The notes beneath the pieces are model-generated. The model worked only from the letters and a program-made list of their open reading frames with translations. It was not told where the DNA came from and searched no databases. The translations under genes were made by a program, and so were the position numbers. DNA of 64,000 nt from Actinotalea sp. JY-7876. GTDB lineage: Bacteria > Actinomycetota > Actinomycetes > Actinomycetales > Cellulomonadaceae. Positions 9,924 to 17,454 of this stretch are shown one piece after another (the first letter of the stretch is position 1; every line of letters starts with the position of its first letter). The stretch covers positions 1,178,001-1,242,000 of the forward strand of contig NZ_CP059493.1 in assembly GCF_014042015.1 (NCBI RefSeq), given 5' to 3'.

Positions 9924-11090
9924 TCAGGAACGCGCGGGCGGCCGGAGGAGCGCCGTGAGCACGAGCCCGGCGGTCAGGCCCCAGAAGGCCGAGCTGATGC
10001 CGGCGAGCTGGAGGCCCGACGCCGTCACGAGGAGCGTGACCGCCGGTGCCACGGCCGCCACGCCGACCCGGGTCGCGAACGCGCCCCGCAGCGCCGCCGC
10101 GAGGGTCGCGACCAGGGCGAGGCCCGCCGCCGCCTCGACCAGGCCCCCGGGCGCGGCCAGTGCGATCGCGGCCACACCCGCCGACGCGAGCCCGACGGTC
10201 ACGTAGCCGAGTCCGGCGGTCACGGCGGCGCGCCAGCGGCGCTCGGGATCGGGCCCGGCCTCCGGTCCGGCCACCAGCGCCGCGCTGATGGCGGCGAGGT
10301 TGATCGCGTGTCCGCCGAACGGGGCGACGAGCACCGTGCCGAGGCCGGTGGTGAGCAGCACGGGGCGCAGTGAGGGGTGGTAGCCGAACCCGGCCAGCAC
10401 GGCGAGCCCCGACAGGTTCTGCGACGCCATGGTCACCACGAAGAGCGGCACGGCGAGGGACACGACGGCGGCCACGGTGAGGGCCGGCGTGGTCCACACG
10501 AGGTCGGGCAGCCACGCGGACGCGTCCAGGTCGCGGACCGCGGGGGAGGTGAAGGCCAGCCCTGCGGCCGCGACGAGGGCCGCGGGCGAGGCCCACCGCG
10601 GCGCGAGCCGCAGCAGGAGCGCCCACACGACCACCACGGGCGCCACGAGCAGGGGCGCCTCCGCGAGGCCACGGACCGGCGCGAGGCACAGGTCCAGCAG
10701 CACGCCTGCGAGCATCGCGGCCGCGAGGTCGCCCGGGATGCGCCGGACGAGCTCCGCGAGGGGCGTGACGAGCCCGACGGCGGCGAGCAGGAGGCCGCAC
10801 ACGGCGAACGCGCCGACCGCGGCCGCCCAGCCGCCCTCGACGGCGCCGGTGGTGGCCAGGAGCGCCGCACCCGGGGTGGACCAGGCGACCGTCACCGGCT
10901 GGCGCGTGCGCAGCGCGAGCAGCACGGTCGCGAGCCCCATCCCGACGCTCACCACCATGAGCCCGGAGGCGGCCTGGGCGCCGGTGGCCCCGACGGCCCG
11001 CAGGCCCGCGAGGACCACCGCGAACGAGCTGGTGAAGCCGACCACCGCCGCGACGACGCCCGCCGTGGTGGTCTGGTCCGGTGCTCGCAC
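9924..11090 (-). CDS. benE: BenE-family benzoate/H+ symporter-like permease
   Basis: About 388 residues, almost entirely hydrophobic with roughly 11-12 membrane segments. The BenE family (PF03594) is indicated by TPGAALLATTG, IPGDLAAAMLAGVLLDLCLAP and the FGGHAINLAAISAALVAG signature. These transporters are proton-driven aromatic acid importers; specificity for benzoate here is unproven. The start is taken as the second in-frame GTG at 11090, 7 nt after a TAGGGT -10 box (11103-11098), so the message is probably leaderless. The GTG at 11099 lies inside that -10 box. Confidence 0.85.
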   Translation of the reverse strand: MRAPDQTTTAGVVAAVVGFTSSFAVVLAGLRAVGATGAQAASGLMVVSVGMGLATVLLALRTRQPVTVAWSTPGAALLATTGAVEGGWAAAVGAFAVCGLLLAAVGLVTPLAELVRRIPGDLAAAMLAGVLLDLCLAPVRGLAEAPLLVAPVVVVWALLLRLAPRWASPAALVAAAGLAFTSPAVRDLDASAWLPDLVWTTPALTVAAVVSLAVPLFVVTMASQNLSGLAVLAGFGYHPSLRPVLLTTGLGTVLVAPFGGHAINLAAISAALVAGPEAGPDPERRWRAAVTAGLGYVTVGLASAGVAAIALAAPGGLVEAAAGLALVATLAAALRGAFATRVGVAAVAPAVTLLVTASGLQLAGISSAFWGLTAGLVLTALLRPPARS

Positions 11091-11146
11091 GGGGCGCACC
11101 CTAGGGCGCGCGCCGGTGTCGTGGCCCGTGCCGGTCCATGCCTCGG

Positions 11147-12160
11147 TCAGTCGGTGGGGACCTCGCGCCGGCTCGCCAGGGTGTTGAGCAGGGCGGCGGC
11201 CGTCGCGGCGTCGTCGACGGTGACCACGACCCGCCGGCCGCCGGTGCGGTGGACGCGCAGCGCATCGCCGCCGCGCACGACGACCCCGGTGGTGCCGTCA
11301 CGGCCGGTGCGCAGCCCCCACCCGCCGAACTCGGCGAAGGGCCGCGCCGGGACCACGTCGGCGCGCTCGATCTCGTCCAACGGCACGCGCAGGACGGGCG
11401 CGCGCACCACCGAGCGTGCCGCCAGCCCGTCACGGTCGACGGTGACCGTCCACTGCAGCATCGCGGCGACCACCGCCCCGACGACCACGGCGATCGCGCC
11501 CGAGAGCCACCAGGTCCCGGTCATGGCGCCGACGATCAGCGCCGGCGCCACGACGGCGAGGCACATGGCGGCCGGGTGGCGCGGCCCCGCCCGGCGCACC
11601 CACACCGCGCTCTCGGAGTCGCCGAGCGCGAGCCGCGGGGCATCGGCGGGCGGCACGGAGCGCGCGGGACGCGGCGTGTCACCGGGGACGAGGCACGCGA
11701 CGGCCAGCGCGGCGGCGCTCACGACGACGGCGCCGAGGGCGACCTGCCCGCCGCCGGAGGGCGCGGCCGACGCGTCGGCCAGCCCACGCTGGCCGACGAG
11801 CGACGCCAGGAGGGTCACCTGCATGAACCCGGCGAACCACACGGCCATGCCGCAGGCGAAGCGGCGCGTCATCGCGGCCTGGCCGGCGAAGGCGCCGACA
11901 CCGGCCATGACCAGGCAGAAGACCGCCGTCGTCGCCGCGATGCCGAGCACGAGCGGCGGGAGCGCGCTGTACCCGTCGACGCCGTCGGCGCCCCAGTGCG
12001 ACGCGACCGGGTCCGGCAGCTCGCCGCGCCAGGACCAGACCACCAGGAGGCCGGCGAGGGTCAGGAGGGCGGGCACGAGCAGGGTCCAGATCAGCGTCGT
12101 GCGCCGGTGCGGAACCGGCCCGGGCAGGACGGGGCGCGCGTCGGGTCCGGCGGTCGTCAT
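11147..12160 (-). CDS. DUF1648-domain membrane protein
   Basis: The 337-residue protein has a first membrane helix at about 24-43, then the DUF1648 stretch ([18 protein letters not shown]), three to five further helices, and a C-terminal PH-like soluble region ([31 protein letters not shown]). Its ATG overlaps the GntR stop by 4 bp, a pairing common for YtrA/YhcF-type regulators and membrane proteins. Function is unknown; partner genes of this type are linked to cell-envelope stress. Confidence 0.82.
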   Translation of the reverse strand: MTTAGPDARPVLPGPVPHRRTTLIWTLLVPALLTLAGLLVVWSWRGELPDPVASHWGADGVDGYSALPPLVLGIAATTAVFCLVMAGVGAFAGQAAMTRRFACGMAVWFAGFMQVTLLASLVGQRGLADASAAPSGGGQVALGAVVVSAAALAVACLVPGDTPRPARSVPPADAPRLALGDSESAVWVRRAGPRHPAAMCLAVVAPALIVGAMTGTWWLSGAIAVVVGAVVAAMLQWTVTVDRDGLAARSVVRAPVLRVPLDEIERADVVPARPFAEFGGWGLRTGRDGTTGVVVRGGDALRVHRTGGRRVVVTVDDAATAAALLNTLASRREVPTD

Positions 12161-12510
12161 CGGAGTGCCTCCTTGAGCAGGGCGATGGTGGTCTCGGGGG
12201 CGACGCCGAGCCGGCGCGCCGTGGCGGCGACCTCGGCCACCGCGGCCTGCAGCGGCGTGAAGTCGACCGCGACGTCGGCGCTCACCACCGCGCCGCGGCC
12301 GCGGCGCAGCTCGATGAGGCCTTCGTCGCGCAGCTCCTGGTAGGCCCGCAGGACCGTGTGCAGGTTGACGTCCAGGGACGCGGCGAGGTCGCGCGCCGAG
12401 GGCAGGCGCTCACCCGGGGCGACGTCGCCGCGCGCGATCGCCGAGCGCACCTGCGCGGCGAGCTGCGCGAACAGGGGCTCGGTCGAGCCGGCGTCGATCC
12501 GGAAGAGCAT
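12157..12510 (-). CDS. GntR-family (YtrA/YhcF subfamily) transcriptional regulator
   Basis: From ATG 12510 the protein has 117 residues: an N-terminal winged helix ([62 protein letters not shown]) and a short helical C-terminal tail instead of a large effector domain. That length marks the YtrA-like subfamily. A TTG at 12537 would add nine residues but lies inside the operator. It most likely represses itself and the overlapping DUF1648 gene. Confidence 0.88.
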   Translation of the reverse strand: MLFRIDAGSTEPLFAQLAAQVRSAIARGDVAPGERLPSARDLAASLDVNLHTVLRAYQELRDEGLIELRRGRGAVVSADVAVDFTPLQAAVAEVAATARRLGVAPETTIALLKEALR

Positions 12511-12516
12511 GGAGCC

Positions 12517-12540
12517 AGCATAGTTGTTACCCGACAACTA
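12517..12540 (-). promoter_or_regulatory. Leaderless promoter and GntR autoregulatory operator
   Basis: A perfect inverted repeat TAGTTGT-N6-ACAACTA occupies 12521-12540. On the minus strand the -10 box TATGCT (12522-12517) overlaps its end and is followed six bases later by the ATG at 12510, so the message is probably leaderless. A GntR dimer on the repeat would block RNA polymerase directly. The site is unusually AT-rich for this genome. Confidence 0.65.
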
Positions 12541-13047
12541 GAACAAGGGCTGGTCGCCGTCGTCGGCCACGCGGACGGTCGGGGCGTCGCCCCGGTTCCA
12601 GCGGAACAGCACCAGGTGCCACAGTCCCGGCCGTTGCCGCGAGGGGTCGATCAGCCCGTTCGCGCCGGCGTCCAGGAGCCGGTCCCTGACCGTCCACGAC
12701 GGCGGGGTGCCGCCCGAGGCGGCGATCTCCTGCCACGGGGCGGCGGCGTCCGCCGGCGAGATGCCGGTGGACTCCAGGGCGGCCCGATCGCGCAGGTCGA
12801 CGATGCCGGACGCCTCGACCTCGATCCGGAGGATCTCGAGCGCCGCCGACCGCGCTGTCCGGTGGGCGGTCATCGCGACCCCGACGCCCTCGACCGACGA
12901 GCTCAGGTAGAGCGTCGGCTCGTCGGGCCTCGAGTAGCGCCCCGCCGAACGCGAGCCGGTGATCGCGTGCTCACGGAACCGGGGATCGACCGCCCGGTAG
13001 AACGTGCCGCGCACCGTCGGGGCGAACAGCACGTCGGCAGGGGGCAC
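12538..13047 (-). CDS. RES-domain protein (possible NAD+-degrading toxin fold)
   Basis: From GTG 13047 the protein has 169 residues and looks like a full RES domain: [31 protein letters not shown], the central helical part, and [13 protein letters not shown] near the end. RES toxins such as MbcT degrade NAD+ and normally pair with an Xre/MbcA-like antitoxin. No such partner is adjacent: upstream is a small membrane protein and downstream the GntR operon. It is therefore either an orphan toxin or a RES enzyme with another role. Confidence 0.72.
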   Translation of the reverse strand: MPPADVLFAPTVRGTFYRAVDPRFREHAITGSRSAGRYSRPDEPTLYLSSSVEGVGVAMTAHRTARSAALEILRIEVEASGIVDLRDRAALESTGISPADAAAPWQEIAASGGTPPSWTVRDRLLDAGANGLIDPSRQRPGLWHLVLFRWNRGDAPTVRVADDGDQPLF

Positions 13048-13072
13048 GGAGCCATCCCACCAGGGCGCCCTC

Positions 13073-13108
13073 GGGCCGGCCACCCGTGGGCCGGCCACCC
13101 GTGGGCCG
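13073..13108. repeat. 15-bp tandem repeat upstream of the RES gene
   Basis: GGGCCGGCCACCCGT is present at 13073-13087 and 13088-13102, followed by a partial third copy to 13108. It lies in the gap between the RES-domain gene and the small membrane protein gene. GGCC palindromes inside each unit would let it form hairpins. No function is visible. Confidence 0.6.
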
Positions 13109-13124
13109 CACGGCAGAGAGGGAC

Positions 13125-13547
13125 TCAGAGCGAGCGGACGATGTCCACGGCCTGCTCGAGGCTCAGCATCGGGAGCCGGCGCATGACCGCGCGGGTGGCG
13201 GCGAGCTCGCCCTCGGTGTCGCGGACGGTCCGTAGCGCGTCCTGGTCGAGGCCGGCCCGAGCGGCCAGCAGCGATCCGGCGAAGGTGCGCGCGAGCTCCT
13301 CCCGCCGCCGTCGCCTGTCCACGGTGGTCGTCGCCGTCACGACGACAGCCAGGACGACGGCGAAGCCGCCCGCGACCGCGGACGCCGCAGGTCCCTGCGC
13401 CGCCGCGACCGCGAGCGCGCCGGTCACCCCGAACGCGAGGAGCCACATGAGCACGCGCAGCACGCGCCGGCGCCGGATCTCGTCGGCACCGGGCGGGCCG
13501 CCCAGGGGTCGGCCCTGCGTCATCGACATCTCGTCCCCCGTCGCCAT
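13125..13547 (-). CDS. Small two-helix membrane protein, unrecognised family
   Basis: The 140-residue protein has a polar, Arg-rich N-terminus (1-29), two hydrophobic helices at about 30-50 and 55-75 joined by a short loop, and a cytoplasmic helical tail (DRRRRREELARTFAGSLLAARAGLDQDALRTVRDTEGELAATRAVMRRL) that may form a coiled coil. I do not recognise the family. Downstream ATGs offer alternative starts. Confidence 0.6.
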   Translation of the reverse strand: MATGDEMSMTQGRPLGGPPGADEIRRRRVLRVLMWLLAFGVTGALAVAAAQGPAASAVAGGFAVVLAVVVTATTTVDRRRRREELARTFAGSLLAARAGLDQDALRTVRDTEGELAATRAVMRRLPMLSLEQAVDIVRSL

Positions 13548-13617
13548 CGTGGAGGCGCCAGGGTAGGGGCCGGCGCCGCGAGCGCCACCCGCCGGACGGG
13601 TGCTCCTGAGTCGCGGC

Positions 13618-14202
13618 CTAGATGTAGAGGGCGGGGTCCTCGACGTGCTCGGTCAGCGGCGACGCCACGGGACGGCTCCGGACCACCGCGGGCACCCCGA
13701 CGGCGGTGGCCCCGGCCGGGACGTCCTTGACCACGACCGCGTTCGCGCCGATCTGCGCGCCGTCGCCCACCCACACGGGACCGAGGATCTTCGCCCCCGC
13801 GCCGACGACGACGCCGTCGCCGAGCGTCGGGTGGCGCTTGCCGCGGCGCATCGCCTTGCCGCCGAGCGTCGCGCCGTGGAACAGGACGACGTCGTCGCCC
13901 ACGACAGCCGTCTCGCCGATGACGATGCCCATGCCGTGGTCGATGAAGAGCCGTCGGCCCAGCAGCGCGGCGGGGTGGATCTCGATGCCGGTGGCGGCCC
14001 GCACCGCCTGCGAGAGCAGGCGGGCGGGCAGCCGCAGCGCGGGCTCGCGCCACATGCGGTGGGCCACCCGGTACGCCCACACGGCGTGGACGCCCGGGTA
14101 GGCCAGAGCGACCTCGAGCAGGGTGCGCGCGGCCGGGTCACGCCGACGAGCGGCGTAGAGGTCCTCGCGCAGGACCCGCAGGAAGCGCCAGAGGTGCTCC
14201 AC
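13618..14202 (-). CDS. cysE: Serine O-acetyltransferase
   Basis: The 194-residue protein is a short-form (EpsC-like) serine acetyltransferase: a helical N-terminal part ([40 protein letters not shown]) and a left-handed hexapeptide-repeat beta helix ([44 protein letters not shown]). The catalytic-region HGMG and [18 protein letters not shown] are intact. It makes O-acetylserine from serine and acetyl-CoA and starts 3 bp after the cysK stop, so the two genes form a complete cysteine synthase operon. Confidence 0.93.
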   Translation of the reverse strand: MEHLWRFLRVLREDLYAARRRDPAARTLLEVALAYPGVHAVWAYRVAHRMWREPALRLPARLLSQAVRAATGIEIHPAALLGRRLFIDHGMGIVIGETAVVGDDVVLFHGATLGGKAMRRGKRHPTLGDGVVVGAGAKILGPVWVGDGAQIGANAVVVKDVPAGATAVGVPAVVRSRPVASPLTEHVEDPALYI

Positions 14203-14205
14203 GCG

Positions 14206-15141
14206 TCAGTCCATCAGGTCCGAGTAGAGGACCGACGTCAGGTAGCGCTCGCCGAAGGACGGGACGATGACGACGATCAGCTTGCCCGCGTTCTCGGGGC
14301 GCTGGGCGACCTGGACGGCGGCGTGGATCGCGGCACCGGAGGAGATGCCGACGAGCAGGCCCTCGCGCTGAGCGGTGTCGCGCGCGACGCGGACCGCGGT
14401 CTCGGCGTCGACGTCGATGACCTCGTCGTAGACCGACGTGTCCAGGATCTCCGGCACGAAGTTGGCCCCGATGCCCTGGATCTTGTGCGGGCCGGGCTGG
14501 CCACCGTTGAGGATCGGCGACTCCGCCGGCTCGACGGCGATGACCTGCACGCCCGGCTTGCGCTCCTTGAGGACCTGCCCGACGCCGGTGATGGTGCCGC
14601 CCGTGCCGATGCCGGCGACGAGGATGTCGACCTGGCCGTCGGTGTCCGCCCAGATCTCCTCCGCCGTGGTCGCGCGGTGGATCGCCGGGTTCGCCTCGTT
14701 GGCGAACTGGCGGGCCAGGATGGCGCCCGGGCGCTCGGCCGCGATCTGCTCGGCGCGGGTGACGGCGCCCTTCATGCCCTCGGAGCCCGGGGTGAGCACG
14801 AGCTCGGCGCCGAAGGCGCGCAGCAGGGCCCGGCGCTCCTTGGACATCGTCTCGGGCATCGTGAGCACGACGTCGTAGCCGCGCGCCGCGCCGACCATGG
14901 CCAGCGCGATGCCCGTGTTGCCGCTCGTCGCCTCGACGACCGTGCCGCCCGGGGGCAGCTCGCCGGACGCCTCGGCGGCGTCGATGATCGCGACGCCGAT
15001 GCGGTCCTTGACCGAGTTCGCGGGGTTGTAGAACTCGAGCTTGGCGGCGACGGTCGCCCCGGCGCCCTCGGTCACGCGGTTGAGGCGGACCAGCGGCGTG
15101 CCGCCGATGAGCTTGGTGACGTCGTCGTGGATGCGTGCCAT
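14206..15141 (-). CDS. cysK: Cysteine synthase A (O-acetylserine sulfhydrylase)
   Basis: The 311-residue PLP enzyme has [11 protein letters not shown], the Schiff-base lysine in [10 protein letters not shown], the substrate loop [13 protein letters not shown] and the PLP-phosphate loop [13 protein letters not shown]. It replaces the acetate of O-acetylserine with sulfide. The start ATG 15141 follows GAGGACT. Residues 1-10 lack the long N-terminal extension of cystathionine beta-synthase. It is preceded by a Cys-containing leader ORF and inverted repeats, so expression is probably tied to cysteine supply. Confidence 0.95.
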   Translation of the reverse strand: MARIHDDVTKLIGGTPLVRLNRVTEGAGATVAAKLEFYNPANSVKDRIGVAIIDAAEASGELPPGGTVVEATSGNTGIALAMVGAARGYDVVLTMPETMSKERRALLRAFGAELVLTPGSEGMKGAVTRAEQIAAERPGAILARQFANEANPAIHRATTAEEIWADTDGQVDILVAGIGTGGTITGVGQVLKERKPGVQVIAVEPAESPILNGGQPGPHKIQGIGANFVPEILDTSVYDEVIDVDAETAVRVARDTAQREGLLVGISSGAAIHAAVQVAQRPENAGKLIVVIVPSFGERYLTSVLYSDLMD

Positions 15142-15274
15142 GGGGAGTCCTCGTCTGTGAGCCTGCGGACGCAGGTCGCCGAGAGTGCGGCGGGTGGGAG
15201 TGGAAGACAGATCTCGTTGATCGCTGCTGCAGCGGTGAACCACACGGCGGTGGCGATCATTCCGCTGCGGGGGC

Positions 15275-15350
15275 GAGCGCCGGGAGCGGGGAGGTCGACC
15301 GGGGCGTCCGCACACGGGGACGCACGCCCGGCCGGCGCGTGCCGGCGCTC
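15275..15350 (-). promoter_or_regulatory. Candidate cysteine attenuator structure, cysK-cysE operon
   Basis: On the transcript GAGCGCCGG (15350-15342), beginning at the last base of the leader stop codon, is perfectly complementary to CCGGCGCTC (15283-15275). Within this 9-bp outer stem are GCACGC/GCGTGC around a GCCGGCC core and GCGTCC-N8-GGACGC. A ribosome held at the second Cys codon (15358-15356) would cover the 5' arm. The ssu leader has a related outer stem ending in the same CCGGCGCTC, which suggests a shared design. There is no U-tract. Confidence 0.5.
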
Positions 15351-15418
15351 TACCGACAGGAGGCGCGACAGGGCCCGTCGGGGGTGACCCCCGCCGGACG
15401 TCCGCTCGCGCGCTGCAT
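15350..15418 (-). CDS. Cys-containing leader peptide (22 aa) of cysK-cysE
   Basis: ATG at 15418 opens a 22-codon ORF ending in TAG at 15352-15350. The last residues read GPCRASCR, with Cys at positions 17 and 21. The ATG is seven bases after the -10 box TAGCGT, so it is probably translated from a leaderless transcript, as known polycysteine leader ORFs in mycobacteria are. The many CG-rich frames here make chance short ORFs easy; the promoter spacing and the stem starting at the stop codon raise confidence. Confidence 0.6.
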   Translation of the reverse strand: MQRASGRPAGVTPDGPCRASCR

Positions 15419-15425
15419 GGTCGGG

Positions 15426-15455
15426 ACGCTAGCGCGCGCCGCTCGCCCGCGGCAA
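15426..15455 (-). promoter_or_regulatory. Promoter of the cysK leader and cysK-cysE
   Basis: On the minus strand TTGCCG (15455-15450) and TAGCGT (15431-15426) are separated by 18 bp, and the leader ATG begins at 15418. Boxes and spacer nearly match the ssu operon promoter (TTGCCC, 18 bp, TAGCCT). The divergent gene at 15534 starts about 80 bp away. Confidence 0.6.
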
Positions 15456-15533
15456 TCGCGGCTCGCGGGCGCGCCACCCGCTAGCCTGCCCTGCGTCGGC
15501 GCCCCCCGCGCGCCACCGCCCCCAGGAGGTCCC

Positions 15534-16199
15534 GTGCGCCTGCTCGACCGGCCGCCGGCGGCCGCCGCGCGCCGGGCGCTGGGCTCCTGGTGGGGCAAGA
15601 CCTCGGTCGCGGTCCTCGCGGTGCTGCTGGTCGGCGTCGGCGCGCTCGCGGCCGGCGGCGGTCTGCGCGCCGCGGACCTGGAGGAGGAGCGTGTCGTGGC
15701 GGGGGAGCCGGTCGACCTGGGGCGGATCCGGGCGACGGTCATCGACCACACGGTCGCGTCGGACATCCTCACCTCGGACCTCGAGTACGTGGGCGGCGAG
15801 GCGTGGCTGGTCGTGCGCGCGGTGGTCGAGGTCCTCGACGACGAGACCGTCCAGATGCTGCCCGACCTCATCGGCCTCCCGGACGACGTGGAGCTGGCGC
15901 TCGAGCCCGAGGACAGCGGGTACCACCAGTACCCGGTGTGGGTCCTGTCCGCCGACGGCAGCAACCGGCCGAACCTGCACCCCGGCCTGCCGCAGGAGAT
16001 CCTGCTCGCCTGGCCGCTGGGGTCGGCGCAGGTCCCCGAGCCGCTGGACGTCGCGGTGCTGGGGTCGGAGCAGTACTTCAGCCGCTTGGAGCACGGTCCC
16101 TCCTGGTCCCCGCCGGCCCCGGTCGCGCGGCTCGAGGTGCCTCGCGCGCCGCAGCTGCCGGACGCGGTGCTCGCGCACCTGCGCGAGGACGCGCCGTGA
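15534..16199 (+). CDS. Single-pass membrane-anchored protein, unrecognised (1 of 3 coupled)
   Basis: From GTG 15534, behind AGGAGG, the protein has 221 residues: a basic N-terminus, one membrane helix at about 24-41 (TSVAVLAVLLVGVGALAAGG), then a beta-rich extracytoplasmic part with DLEYVGGEAWLVVRAVVEVLDDETVQML, reminiscent of DUF4352-like Ig domains. I do not recognise the family. It overlaps the next gene by 4 bp (GTGA), and all three products share the same one-helix plus beta-domain plan. A TAGCCT box lies at about 15482. Confidence 0.7.
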   Translation: MRLLDRPPAAAARRALGSWWGKTSVAVLAVLLVGVGALAAGGGLRAADLEEERVVAGEPVDLGRIRATVIDHTVASDILTSDLEYVGGEAWLVVRAVVEVLDDETVQMLPDLIGLPDDVELALEPEDSGYHQYPVWVLSADGSNRPNLHPGLPQEILLAWPLGSAQVPEPLDVAVLGSEQYFSRLEHGPSWSPPAPVARLEVPRAPQLPDAVLAHLREDAP

Positions 16200-16783
16200 G
16201 CGCGCGGCGTGGCCGCGAGGCGGTCGTGCACGCGGTGGTCGTCGCCGTCGTCCTCGCCGGCGGCCTGGCCGTCAACCACGTCCAACGCTACGGGGCGTCG
16301 GTCCGCTCGTTCGTGGCGTACGGGGAGCCGGGGGAGCGCCTGGACGTGTGGCCCGGGAGCGTGGTCGTGCACGGGGTCCGGGCGTCACGCACGCTCGACG
16401 TCAGCGAGAGCACGATGTTCGGGGACCCGCCCCCGCCGCCACCGACGGACGGCGTCTGGGTGGCCGTCGACCTCGCCGTCGCCGGGGGGGACCAGCCGGG
16501 CCCCGTGCCGCGCGTCCAGCTCGTCGACGCGTCGGACCGCACGTTCGAGCCGACCAACCGCGCTCGCGCGAGCTATCCCGGCCGCGCGCAGCCGGGCTCG
16601 CAGCACCGGTGGGAGGTCGTCTTCGAGATCCCGGCCGACGCCGTCGGTCCCGTGACCGTCGTCGTGGCCGATCGCTTCCCGTACCAGCTCGGCGCCGAAG
16701 CCCACGTCGCGACGCACGTCGGGCCGGTCTCGGACGAGCCGCTCGTCCCGGACGCGGCGGCGCTCGTGGAGCCCTTCGGATGA
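16196..16783 (+). CDS. Single-pass membrane-anchored protein, unrecognised (2 of 3 coupled)
   Basis: The 195-residue protein starts at GTG 16196, overlapping the previous stop. A membrane helix (EAVVHAVVVAVVLAGGLAV) is followed by a beta-rich outer domain with VWVAVDLAVAGGDQPGPVPRVQLVDASDRTFEP and QHRWEVVFEIPADAVGPVTVVVADR, the strand pattern of DUF4352-type domains. It is translationally coupled on both sides. Co-folding or complex formation with its two neighbours is inferred only from the coupling. Confidence 0.7.
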   Translation: MSARRGREAVVHAVVVAVVLAGGLAVNHVQRYGASVRSFVAYGEPGERLDVWPGSVVVHGVRASRTLDVSESTMFGDPPPPPPTDGVWVAVDLAVAGGDQPGPVPRVQLVDASDRTFEPTNRARASYPGRAQPGSQHRWEVVFEIPADAVGPVTVVVADRFPYQLGAEAHVATHVGPVSDEPLVPDAAALVEPFG

Positions 16784-17412
16784 GCGCCGCATCGGGCCGC
16801 CGCAGCGCCGGCCGGGGCCGGCTGCGACGGCACGCCGTGCCGCTGGCGCTGCTCGTGCCGGCGCTCGCCGCCTTCACCTGGACGGCGTCGTCGGACGCGC
16901 GCGCGGGGTGGTGGCTCGTCGAGAACCACGTCCCGGTCCGGGCCGGCGCTGACGGCTGGGCCCGGATGCCCGACGTCGTGCTGCGGCTCACCGAGGTGGA
17001 GCGGGTGCGGGTGCTCACGACCGACTTCGACGGGCCGTGGTCGCCGCCGCCCGGCTACGCCCTGTGGCGCGTGGGGGTCGAGGCGCGCTCGGACCTGGCG
17101 GAGCCGCGGTACTGCGACTTCCGGGTGGTCGACGAGCGCGGCCGCTCGTTCTCCGCGCCCGAGGGGCCCGCCGCCGTCCCCGGGACGTACTCGACGACCC
17201 TCGACTGCGGCGGCGGGGTCACCGAGGAGATCGTCGCTGTGCCGGGGGAGGACGAGGAAGAGCAGGCGCCGCGACCCGGGCAGTACGTCAACGAGGCGTA
17301 CGTGCTGCTCCCGACCCAGGCCCGGCCGGTCGAGGTCCGCGTCTTCACCACCAGCCGGGACGGCGGCTTCGGGCCGGCGTACGCGGCGCTGCCCGTTCCC
17401 GACGAGGACTGA
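16780..17412 (+). CDS. Single-pass membrane-anchored protein, unrecognised (3 of 3 coupled)
   Basis: The 210-residue protein begins at ATG 16780, overlapping the previous stop by 4 bp. After a basic N-terminus and one helix (HAVPLALLVPALAAFTWTA) comes a beta-rich ectodomain with PGYALWRVGVEARSDLAEP, a Cys pair about 41 residues apart (YCDF and LDCGG) that could form a disulfide, and an acidic linker (GEDEEEQ). The family is not recognised. The gene faces the membrane protein gene that stops at 17455. Confidence 0.7.
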   Translation: MSAASGRRSAGRGRLRRHAVPLALLVPALAAFTWTASSDARAGWWLVENHVPVRAGADGWARMPDVVLRLTEVERVRVLTTDFDGPWSPPPGYALWRVGVEARSDLAEPRYCDFRVVDERGRSFSAPEGPAAVPGTYSTTLDCGGGVTEEIVAVPGEDEEEQAPRPGQYVNEAYVLLPTQARPVEVRVFTTSRDGGFGPAYAALPVPDED

Positions 17413-17454
17413 GGGCCGCTCCTCGCCGCAGCGCCCGCGGCGCGTCCGAGCGCC

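Noticed and set aside
10377-12343. Plus-strand ORFs opposite benE and the DUF1648 gene
   Set aside because: Low-complexity shadows of well-supported minus-strand membrane proteins.
15072-15260. 62-codon ORF overlapping the cysK start as a leader peptide
   Set aside because: It has two scattered Cys but overruns the cysK start in another frame, with no promoter spacing; the ORF at 15350-15418 fits far better.
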